A stretch of DNA of 64,000 nt from Clostridiales bacterium UBA4039 (GTDB lineage: Bacteria; Bacillota; Clostridia; Lachnospirales; Vallitaleaceae). The translations under genes were made by a program, and so were the position numbers. This document shows, piece after piece, positions 48,278-56,050 of this stretch. The stretch is from assembly GCA_002382805.1 (NCBI GenBank), contig DGAD01000054.1, forward strand, positions 64,341 through 128,340, in the 5' to 3' direction. The notes under the pieces were generated by a model, which had not been told where the DNA came from, ran no database searches, and worked only from the letters and a program-made list of their open reading frames with translations. Position 1 is the first letter of the stretch. Each line of letters begins with the position of its first letter.

Positions 48278-48504
48278 TGATGAATATAGTAGAAAAATTA
48301 AATGACATTATAAACTCAATCCTTGAGACCAAGGTAGTCATCAATAATCAAACAAAGTTTAGTGATCTACCTGAATGGGACAGCGTTGTTCAGATGACCT
48401 TTTTAGTGACCGTAGAAAATGAGTTCAACATAAGCATCGATATTGGTGAAGCATTAGAAGCAGAGACAATAGGAGAGTTTTCGAGATGCATCATGAAAGA
48501 ATAG
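48277..48504 (+). CDS. acyl carrier protein
   Basis: 75 residues. Four-helix ACP pattern with the phosphopantetheine serine Ser36 in LPEWDSVVQMTFL, where DSV replaces the common DSL. It carries many acidic residues as expected (EFNISIDIGEALEAETIGEF). It overlaps the stop of the FkbH-like gene by one base (TAATG). It is probably a private carrier for the glyceryl or hydroxyacyl group and not the fatty-acid ACP, since no fab genes are near. A holo-ACP synthase is not in the window. Confidence 0.9.
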   Translation: MMNIVEKLNDIINSILETKVVINNQTKFSDLPEWDSVVQMTFLVTVENEFNISIDIGEALEAETIGEFSRCIMKE

Positions 48505-48539
48505 TAATTAACCAAAAAGTGTCTTAATAGGAGAATATT

Positions 48540-49652
48540 ATGCTTAAAATTCTTGAAGTACCTGCATTTGGAATCGAAGGTGGAATATATCAATATATTT
48601 TTAGCCATTTAAATTACATGAATAAAGCAGATATGGAAATTGACTTTTTAACAAGAAATAAAAAGTTAATTGACCATAATCAAATAAAAGAAAACAACTA
48701 CGGTGTTAGATTATTTTCAACAACTGAGAGAGAAAACAAAGCATTATTTGATCAAGAAATCCTAGAGATACTTGACAAGGACTATGATGTTATACACCTA
48801 CATAGTTCATATCTACTAGGATATAGAATTGAGCAACTGGCAATGAAAAAAAAAGTAAAAAAAGTAATTTTACATTCCCATAGCAGTGGTATGGAGCTTT
48901 TTGGTAAACAAGCAGATGAAGACTTGAAATTATTGCATGAAGAAAATAAAAAAAAGTTTTCAATGCAAGATGCTACAGATTTTTGGGCATGTTCAAAGAA
49001 AGCGAGTCAATGGATGTTTGGCGAGCAAATTGAACCTAGCAGAATAAAGATTATGAAAAATGCCATTGATACAGATAAATATAAATACTGTAAAGAAAAT
49101 AGAGAATATATTAGAAGCAAATATAATATAGACAACAAATTTGTTATTGGACATATAGGTCGATTTTCATATCAAAAAAATCAAGAGTTTCTAATTGAAA
49201 TATTCGAGGAAATATTTCAATTACGAAAAGATATTGTACTTTTTATGATTGGATCAGGAACAACATATAATATAATTGTGGATATGATTGAAGAGAGAAA
49301 TTTGAGTTCGCAGATTATCTTAGTTGATTGGACAGAGAATATACAACATTATTTATCTGCAATGGATTTGTTTGTCTTGCCTTCACGCTTTGAAGGGCTT
49401 CCGTTAACACTTGTTGAAGCTCAAGCCAATGGACTAGAGACTATAGTAAGTGATTTGGTCACAAAAGAGGTTGATCTTATGAACAATATGAAGTTTCTTC
49501 CGCTTAAAGAGCACATGTGGGTTAAAGAAATACTAAATCATCAAGGAAATAATAGAAGAATAGATGCAGATAAAATTATTGCAGAAGCTGGATATGATAT
49601 TCGTCAACAAGCAAAAATATTAGAAAAAGAATATAGGAGTGTACATGAATAA
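48540..49652 (+). CDS. GT4-family glycosyltransferase
   Basis: 370 residues. GT-B fold with N-terminal GIEGGIYQYIFSHL, the DVIHLHSSYLLG strand, then the donor side IGHIGRFSYQKNQEFLIEIF and the EX7E-like region FVLPSRFEGLPLTLVEAQANG. Closest by pattern to EpsF/capsular GT4 enzymes. Preceded by AGGAG. Codon use differs from the surroundings: arginine is written mostly AGA and the gene is visibly richer in A, together with the next gene, suggesting a separate origin for this pair. Confidence 0.9.
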   Translation: MLKILEVPAFGIEGGIYQYIFSHLNYMNKADMEIDFLTRNKKLIDHNQIKENNYGVRLFSTTERENKALFDQEILEILDKDYDVIHLHSSYLLGYRIEQLAMKKKVKKVILHSHSSGMELFGKQADEDLKLLHEENKKKFSMQDATDFWACSKKASQWMFGEQIEPSRIKIMKNAIDTDKYKYCKENREYIRSKYNIDNKFVIGHIGRFSYQKNQEFLIEIFEEIFQLRKDIVLFMIGSGTTYNIIVDMIEERNLSSQIILVDWTENIQHYLSAMDLFVLPSRFEGLPLTLVEAQANGLETIVSDLVTKEVDLMNNMKFLPLKEHMWVKEILNHQGNNRRIDADKIIAEAGYDIRQQAKILEKEYRSVHE

Positions 49653-50916
49653 TAATACAACATATAAAATTAGTGTTATTCTTCCAATGCACAATCGACA
49701 GGAGTACATTAGTGCGTCTTTAACTAGCGTTCTAGAACAAACGCTTAAAGAGGTAGAAATTGTATGCATAGATGATGGGTCGACAGATTGCACGGTACAT
49801 ATTGTAAAAGAATTTATAGGTAAACATAGCAATATAAAATTGATTGAACAAGAACACAAAGGTGTTGGAGTTGCAAGAAATATAGGAATAGCACAAGCAT
49901 TAGGCGAGTTTATCTTCTTCATGGACAGTGATGATTTTTTCTATTCAAATGAGGCGCTTAAAACACTTTACAAGACGGCGAAATCGCACAAAGCATATGT
50001 TTGTGGAGGAGGAATGTGTAAATTTGATAATGGTAAAATTATCAAAAAATATTATGGATGGTTGAAAGATATGGCGTTTGAGAAATCTGGTTGGGTGAAT
50101 TACGAAGATTATCAGTTTCAGTCCGGATTTACTCGGTTTATATATCAGAGAGAGTTTTTATTAAAGCATAATTTAAAGTTCCCAAATTACGTACGTTACC
50201 AAGATCCACCTTTTTTTGTAAATACAATGATAGCAGCAGAGAAATTTTATGCTGTTTCTGAGATCATTTATACATATCGTGTAGGACATAAACGCTTATC
50301 AATGGAAAAAAAAATGGTTGTTGATTATGGAAGAGGAATACGAGATGTTTTGGAAATAGCGTTAAAGAATGATTTTTCAAAATTATATGAAAATGTAAAG
50401 TTTTCATTAGAAGGTGCATTAAAACCGTATTTATATAAATTGATATATCAAGAAGATATAGAAGCTATTGAACTAGCGCATGAACTAAATATTCTTATGT
50501 CACACGAAGAAAAAAAAATGTTTGCATTCGGAAATCAAGCAAAAGAATATATTGAATCCATCAAAAAAGAAGCGGATGATTTTTTGAAAACAATTGATGC
50601 GTTTGAAGCAGTATATATTTTTGGAGCAGGAAAAGTTGGAATGAGAACTGCTGAATTTATAAAAAAATCTGGATGTAATACGTTAAAGGAATATATCGTT
50701 ACAAATATAAGTGATAACCTTCCAATTATTAATGGTATTAAAGTTAGAGCTTTGGAGACAAAACGAGAAGAAATCAATAATACAATAGTTCTCATTGCAT
50801 TGTTTAAATCTAACATATCAGAAGTTATTGATGCTTTAAAGGAGAGGGGATTGAATAATTATATGATTATTCATCCTGAGAAAATGGAATTTTGGAATAT
50901 ACTTATTGATGTATAA
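49645..50916 (+). CDS. GT2 glycosyltransferase with C-terminal Rossmann module
   Basis: 423 residues. Start taken at ATG 49645, five bases after AGGAG; overlaps the previous stop by 8 bases. N-terminal GT2 domain: ISVILPMHNRQEYISASLTSVLEQTLKEVEIVCIDDGSTD (split) and FFMDSDDFF; acceptor side FTRFIYQREFLLKH and YQDPPFFVNTMIAA. At residues about 310-420 comes a nucleotide-binding-like module, YIFGAGKVGMRTAEFIKKSG, of a type that recurs in five other proteins of this region. As with its neighbour, the base composition is A-rich with AGA arginine codons. Confidence 0.88.
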   Translation: MNNNTTYKISVILPMHNRQEYISASLTSVLEQTLKEVEIVCIDDGSTDCTVHIVKEFIGKHSNIKLIEQEHKGVGVARNIGIAQALGEFIFFMDSDDFFYSNEALKTLYKTAKSHKAYVCGGGMCKFDNGKIIKKYYGWLKDMAFEKSGWVNYEDYQFQSGFTRFIYQREFLLKHNLKFPNYVRYQDPPFFVNTMIAAEKFYAVSEIIYTYRVGHKRLSMEKKMVVDYGRGIRDVLEIALKNDFSKLYENVKFSLEGALKPYLYKLIYQEDIEAIELAHELNILMSHEEKKMFAFGNQAKEYIESIKKEADDFLKTIDAFEAVYIFGAGKVGMRTAEFIKKSGCNTLKEYIVTNISDNLPIINGIKVRALETKREEINNTIVLIALFKSNISEVIDALKERGLNNYMIIHPEKMEFWNILIDV

Positions 50917-50952
50917 ATCCAATATTGAAACAATGATAACAAGGAGATAAAA

Positions 50953-52167
50953 ATGGCAAAAGTAAGTATAATCATACCAATATACAATGTGGATAAATAT
51001 TTAGATACATGTATTGAAAGTGCCAGAAATCAATCATTAGAAGATCTTGAAATTATTTGTATTGATGATTATTCAACGGACCAAAGCCTTGAAGTGCTTC
51101 GTCGCCATCAGATAGACGATCAGCGCATTATTGTCATTGAAAACACCAAGAACCTAGGGCAGTCCTATTCTAGAAATATTGGAATACAAAAAGCTACAGG
51201 AGAGTATATCTATTTTCTTGATTCAGATGATTTTATTGAACATGATGCCATGGAAAAGCTATATTTTTACGCAAAAAGCCGTTCCCTTGAAGTGATTTTC
51301 TTTGATGCACAGTTAATTTTTGAAAGTGAAACGTTGGAAAAAAAATTTATGACATATCAAAGCGAACGTTCCCATACATATGAAGAAGAAAGCGGCGAGA
51401 AACTGTTCCAAAAATTCATAGAAAATAATGAATGGTCGGCAAGTCCACCTAGGCAATTTTGGAGCAAAAATTTTATTGACAGTATTGAGCTAAGCTTTTG
51501 GGAAGGGATTATACATGAAGATGAATTGTTTTCATTTATAGGAATACTTCAAGCTAAAAAAACTGCATGCATTAAGCAACGATACTTTATAAGACGTTTG
51601 CGTGAAGGTTCTACAATGACGATGAAGCAAGAAGCATATCGATTGGAATCAATACTTGTTGTTTATCGGCAGGCATTAGAGTATTGGCTTACGCATCACT
51701 TTATGGAAAAAACCAATGAAGCTATTCATAAGTATTTGATGAAGTTAACTAGACAGATTAAGCGATTGTCCATGCATACAGAGCTTTTAAATGATGAAGT
51801 GATTTTACAGCATATGCACACATTAATATCATTAAATGGTATTGATGAACATGCATATGAGCGCCTTCTATATCAAGTGAAAAAGCAACGTCAAGCATAT
51901 GAACAGATTATCTTATATGGAACGGGACAAATGGCTGAAGAGATACTTCATCTATTTAACCGACATAATATTTCAGTATCAAAAGTTGTAGTTTCAGTAA
52001 AGACCAATGAAAAACGGTATTTTTACGGGCATCAAATATATACATGCCGACAGATAAAAGAGTTGGCCGCTACATCACTTGTGGTTATTGCTACAAGCAA
52101 AAAGTATCATCAAGATATTATAAAACATATCCATCAATATGGATTTTTCAATTACATCAAAGTATAA
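50953..52167 (+). CDS. GT2 glycosyltransferase with C-terminal Rossmann module (copy A of a tandem pair)
   Basis: 404 residues. GT2 motifs: VSIIIPIYNVDKYLDTCIES, EIICIDDYSTDQSLEVL, NLGQSYSRNIGIQKA and the DxD-type FLDSDDFI; acceptor side WEGIIHEDELFSFIGIL. C-terminal module from about residue 312: ILYGTGQMAEEILHLF and VVIATSKKYHQDIIKHI. Composition returns to that of the island. AAGGAGA precedes the ATG. The whole protein aligns with the next one in domain order, and they share unusual pieces such as SYSRN and VIATSKK, so they are likely tandem duplicates. Confidence 0.88.
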   Translation: MAKVSIIIPIYNVDKYLDTCIESARNQSLEDLEIICIDDYSTDQSLEVLRRHQIDDQRIIVIENTKNLGQSYSRNIGIQKATGEYIYFLDSDDFIEHDAMEKLYFYAKSRSLEVIFFDAQLIFESETLEKKFMTYQSERSHTYEEESGEKLFQKFIENNEWSASPPRQFWSKNFIDSIELSFWEGIIHEDELFSFIGILQAKKTACIKQRYFIRRLREGSTMTMKQEAYRLESILVVYRQALEYWLTHHFMEKTNEAIHKYLMKLTRQIKRLSMHTELLNDEVILQHMHTLISLNGIDEHAYERLLYQVKKQRQAYEQIILYGTGQMAEEILHLFNRHNISVSKVVVSVKTNEKRYFYGHQIYTCRQIKELAATSLVVIATSKKYHQDIIKHIHQYGFFNYIKV

Positions 52168-52185
52168 GAGATCGAGGTATATCCC

Positions 52186-53451
52186 ATGAAGCTAAATCAG
52201 GAAGTGCTACTATCCTTTATTATTCCAGTATATAATGTTAAAGACTATCTAGCGCAATGTCTAGAAAGCGTTTTGAATCAAATAGATGATCAATGTGAGA
52301 TCATCTGTGTTGAAGATCAGTCAACAGATGAGTCCTATTCGATTTTATTAGAATATAAGCAGCAGTTTCCTAAGATGAATATTATACGTAATGCAAAAAA
52401 TAGAGGGTTATCCTATTCGAGAAATCAAGGAATAAAGCAAGCGAAAGGAAGATTCCTTGTCTTCTTAGATTCCGATGATTATATGGGACCGACGTTTGTC
52501 GAACAGATTAAAGCATCACTCGAACAGACAAAGGTTGATATTATAGCTTTTAATACATGTAGGTTTGAAGATAAAGGGTCAAAAAAAGAGATTATAACAC
52601 ACCTAAAAGCACCTGTTAAATCCCCTGATGAAAGGATGCTTGGGGCAGAAGAGGCATTTAAACAATTGCTTAAAGACAGTGAACTGATGGTTGCGGTTTG
52701 GAATAAAATATACCGTCGTAGTTTTTTGTTGGAGAAGGGGATAACCTTCATGGAGGGAATCTTACATGAAGATGTACCATTTTGCTTCAAAACACTGCTA
52801 CAGGCAGAGTCTATTATATTCCTAGACCAGGCTTTTTATTATTATCGTATCCGAGAGGGTTCTATCATGCATGGAAAGCATAGCGAGAACCATATAAAGA
52901 GTATATTTTATGGCTATCTAGATTCACTGGAATTTTGGAAAAGATATATCCGCGATCATAAGCATGATATGAATTCATATATTGAAAAATACCTTGAAAA
53001 TAAATATTTACATCACATGCGAATACGGATGAAGTCACTTGGGATGCCAACGTTGAATTTTGAAGATCCGATTGTCCAGTTTCAATGGGAGCATTTTAAT
53101 ATATATACTTGTGCAGATACATATGCATTTGACAAACTTGCGGATAATCAAGAGATTATAATATATGGTGCTGGCATGGTCGCTCAAAAAGTGTTTTTGG
53201 AAGCGATGAAGCATTCTGTTCCCATATTGGGGATCGCTGTATCAAAGGCAAAAGTGAATGAGAGAATGTATACGTATCGTGTCAAAGAAATTACAAAGTA
53301 TATAGAATATAATGAAGACGCGTTGATTCTTGTAGCAACATCAAAAAAATTGTATCCGGAAATTGAAAAGTATTTGATACAGTTAAAGTTTAAGCATATT
53401 ATGTTCATTGATGCGTTAAAAACAAAGGATTATGAAGGAGAAATATGCTAA
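52186..53451 (+). CDS. GT2 glycosyltransferase with C-terminal Rossmann module (copy B of a tandem pair)
   Basis: 421 residues. GT2 motifs: SFIIPVYNVKDYLAQCLESV, EIICVEDQSTDESYSIL, NRGLSYSRNQGIKQAKG and VFLDSDDYM; acceptor side FMEGILHEDVPFCFKTLLQ. C-terminal module: IIIYGAGMVAQKVFLEAM and LILVATSKKLYPEIEKYL. It ends by overlapping the sugar isomerase gene by 7 bases. The two tandem copies may act in successive steps on a repeating unit. Confidence 0.88.
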   Translation: MKLNQEVLLSFIIPVYNVKDYLAQCLESVLNQIDDQCEIICVEDQSTDESYSILLEYKQQFPKMNIIRNAKNRGLSYSRNQGIKQAKGRFLVFLDSDDYMGPTFVEQIKASLEQTKVDIIAFNTCRFEDKGSKKEIITHLKAPVKSPDERMLGAEEAFKQLLKDSELMVAVWNKIYRRSFLLEKGITFMEGILHEDVPFCFKTLLQAESIIFLDQAFYYYRIREGSIMHGKHSENHIKSIFYGYLDSLEFWKRYIRDHKHDMNSYIEKYLENKYLHHMRIRMKSLGMPTLNFEDPIVQFQWEHFNIYTCADTYAFDKLADNQEIIIYGAGMVAQKVFLEAMKHSVPILGIAVSKAKVNERMYTYRVKEITKYIEYNEDALILVATSKKLYPEIEKYLIQLKFKHIMFIDALKTKDYEGEIC

Positions 53452-54662
53452 AAATTGGAATCCAATCTCGAGGAATTATAAAAGAAAATGCCATAGAAGA
53501 AGGCTATAAAACCATCAAATCAAGCGGTATAACATGTGTAGATTATGATATACTACATCAAAAAGGCGCGCTGACAAATACACAGTATTATCAAAAACAT
53601 ATAGCATGCGCAAAAAGACATGAGATTACGTTTGCTCAAGTTCATGCACCTGTATTAAAGCATGAACAAGAATATGTACGAAGCCATCAACAGGGGTACA
53701 CATTAGAGTATATTGTGGATGTGCTCAAACAAAGTGTCGATATTTGTAAAGTTCTTGAGAGTCCTTTTTTGGTTGTCCATGCCCTCAATACAGCGGATAA
53801 GACAACAAAAGATGAAGAGTTTGCGTTAAATATAGAGTTGTTCACACGTGTAGGTGCTTATGCGATGGAGCATGACGTAACGATATGTATAGAAAACGTT
53901 CCATATAGAAAAGAAAACATCTTACAAGAGGGTGCCTGTTCAAGGGCGCAAGATATTGTAAACTATATCGAACGTCTTAACCAAAAATTGGGACATGCTT
54001 GCTTTGGTGCTTGCTTTGATATTGGACATGCCAATATACTTAAGCATAATTTTGAGCAAGAGATTCTTAAGTTAGGAGACTACTTAAAAGTTGTCCATAT
54101 ACATGATAATGATGGGGCTCGTGATTTACATCAGATGCCATATTGTTTTACCCACCAAGAGCAAAATTTTTCCAATACGGATTGGAGTGGTTTCTTAGTT
54201 GCGTTGCGTCAGATAAAATATCGCGGTGTATTAAGTTTTGAGACGTATAAGCTATTTACTTCAATGCCTGGAATATTACAGACAGAACTTCTAAAATTCC
54301 TATATAAAATAGGTGTGCATTTCTCAACGGTTATTTTATATGAAGAGCGTCTAAAAAAATATAAAGGGCATAATAGAGTTGTCTTTGGCGCAGGGAAAAT
54401 GTTAGATGTTTATATGAAGTTTTTTGGAGAAGAATATAGACCCCATTATATTGTGGATAATAATGCGAAGCTCTGGGGGACACAAAAATACGGAATATTG
54501 ATTTGTGATCCAAAGATGTTAGCTCAGAGCGAGCAAAAAAATAATGTGGTCATTATCTGTAGTGCATATTATGAAGAGATAATTATTCAACTGCAAAGTA
54601 TGGGTATCAATCAATATGAGTTATCTGAAGAAATTCTACGTATGTCAGGGAAACCCCAATGA
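53445..54662 (+). CDS. fusion: sugar phosphate isomerase/epimerase (xylose-isomerase-like TIM barrel) + Rossmann module
   Basis: 405 residues. Residues about 1-290 form an AP-endonuclease-2/xylose-isomerase-like barrel: KIGIQSRGII, FAQVHAPVL, LVVHALNTA, ICIENVPYR, the metal-site ACFDIGHANI and VVHIHDNDGARDLH, and FETYKL near the end. Residues about 305-400 are the recurring Rossmann module: RVVFGAGKMLDVYMKFF, IVDNNAKLWGTQKYG and VVIICSAYYEE. Such barrels isomerise or epimerise keto sugars, inositols and polyols, which would suit supply of an unusual polyol precursor. GAAGGAG precedes the ATG, which overlaps the previous gene. Confidence 0.82.
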   Translation: MLKIGIQSRGIIKENAIEEGYKTIKSSGITCVDYDILHQKGALTNTQYYQKHIACAKRHEITFAQVHAPVLKHEQEYVRSHQQGYTLEYIVDVLKQSVDICKVLESPFLVVHALNTADKTTKDEEFALNIELFTRVGAYAMEHDVTICIENVPYRKENILQEGACSRAQDIVNYIERLNQKLGHACFGACFDIGHANILKHNFEQEILKLGDYLKVVHIHDNDGARDLHQMPYCFTHQEQNFSNTDWSGFLVALRQIKYRGVLSFETYKLFTSMPGILQTELLKFLYKIGVHFSTVILYEERLKKYKGHNRVVFGAGKMLDVYMKFFGEEYRPHYIVDNNAKLWGTQKYGILICDPKMLAQSEQKNNVVIICSAYYEEIIIQLQSMGINQYELSEEILRMSGKPQ

Positions 54663-54689
54663 CAGCAACTGAAATGTGAGGCTATTTTT

Positions 54690-56036
54690 ATGAAGAATAA
54701 GAAAATCATTATTTTTGGCTTAGGACAAATATTTAAAAATCGACAAAATCAATTTCAGTGGGACAATGTAGTCGGTGTATCTGATAACCACATACAACAT
54801 CCTTTAAAGGAGCATCCAGAGATTCAATACATTCAACCTTCTAAGATTTGTCAATGGGAGTATGATTATGTCGTGATTTGTGCGGGCTATGGGGCGGCGT
54901 CGGAGATATTTGAACAGTTATGCAATAGCTGTGAGATTCAACCTGAGAAAATTATAAGTGATAAAAAGTACTTTGGTGAAATCTCGTGGGAAGCGAGGTC
55001 ATTGATTGAAGTGATTTGCCAATACCAGATTCATTCGCTTAGTGATCCACAACGATACTTGGCGCAACACGGCGTATTAACGATGACAAATGTTAAAGGT
55101 AAATCCTATGCACATATTCAACTGTCATATGAACGTGAAAGCAACCAAGCTATTATTCTTGGAAAAAATGTATTAGCCTTAAAAGATACCCATAAATATG
55201 CATATATTTTTATACCTAAATCTGTAGAGGCAGGTTCAACTCAGGTTATTGAGTCTCTTAAATCCTATGAAAGAGAAAAAGTCTCTAGATTGGATTTAAG
55301 TTGCATATGCTTTGTTCGAAAAACAGATGTCACAATGTATGTCATAACCCATGTGAATTTTATGGTGCCTGAACAAGAGTTTTTTTCGCCATTATGGGTT
55401 GGTGATGACCATTCGCGATGGATTGAGGCCTATGTAGAAAATGGAGATAATATTCGAAGGCTCAATGGAAAGATTAATGAATGTACCGGAATATATTGGA
55501 TATGGAAAAATACTTCTACAAAATACATGGGTATCAATCATTACCGTCGTTATTTCTTGGATGACAAGACGCATGACATTATCACGAGAGAACAGATGGA
55601 CAAGCACCTAAGGCAATATGATATTCTGGTAGCTGGCGCGGTAACCTCAGGAAAGGTCAGCAATGCGGAAAATATTCGGGAGAGTATTGATGAAGAGGCT
55701 TTTTCAAATGCATATATGCTTATAGAAAAAAGCATCGAAAAAAATCAACCAACATATTTGGAGCCTTTTTACAATGTAATGCATGGCGTGGTTTTTTTCC
55801 CGTTTAATATGTTTGTCATGCCTAGATATATATTTAATCAATATTGTGAATGGTTGTTTTCGATTATCATTCCGGCGGCCGAGGCGTTTGATAATTCGGG
55901 ATATGATTCATATAGTCAAAGAGCAGTAGGTTTTTTTGCAGAACGTCTATTAACAGTGTGGTTAAGCAAGCAAAAATATCAAATCAAAGAACTGCCGGTA
56001 TTACTTAAAGATACGGTGATCAATACGAATAATTAA
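54690..56036 (+). CDS. DUF4422 glycosyltransferase-like protein with N-terminal Rossmann module
   Basis: 448 residues. Here the Rossmann-like module is at the front (residues 1-95: KIIIFGLGQIFKNRQNQF, VVGVSDNHIQ, YVVICAGYGAASEIFEQL). The rest (about 190-440) is DUF4422: FSPLWVGDDHSRW, INECTGIYWIWKNTSTKYMGINHYRRYF (split), the acidic DILVAG region and FFPFNMFVMPRYIFNQYCEWLF. DUF4422 proteins are found in capsule clusters and are thought to be glycosyltransferases. Ribosome site weak (GTGAGG). Confidence 0.83.
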   Translation: MKNKKIIIFGLGQIFKNRQNQFQWDNVVGVSDNHIQHPLKEHPEIQYIQPSKICQWEYDYVVICAGYGAASEIFEQLCNSCEIQPEKIISDKKYFGEISWEARSLIEVICQYQIHSLSDPQRYLAQHGVLTMTNVKGKSYAHIQLSYERESNQAIILGKNVLALKDTHKYAYIFIPKSVEAGSTQVIESLKSYEREKVSRLDLSCICFVRKTDVTMYVITHVNFMVPEQEFFSPLWVGDDHSRWIEAYVENGDNIRRLNGKINECTGIYWIWKNTSTKYMGINHYRRYFLDDKTHDIITREQMDKHLRQYDILVAGAVTSGKVSNAENIRESIDEEAFSNAYMLIEKSIEKNQPTYLEPFYNVMHGVVFFPFNMFVMPRYIFNQYCEWLFSIIIPAAEAFDNSGYDSYSQRAVGFFAERLLTVWLSKQKYQIKELPVLLKDTVINTNN

Positions 56037-56050
56037 AAGGAGAGAACCCA

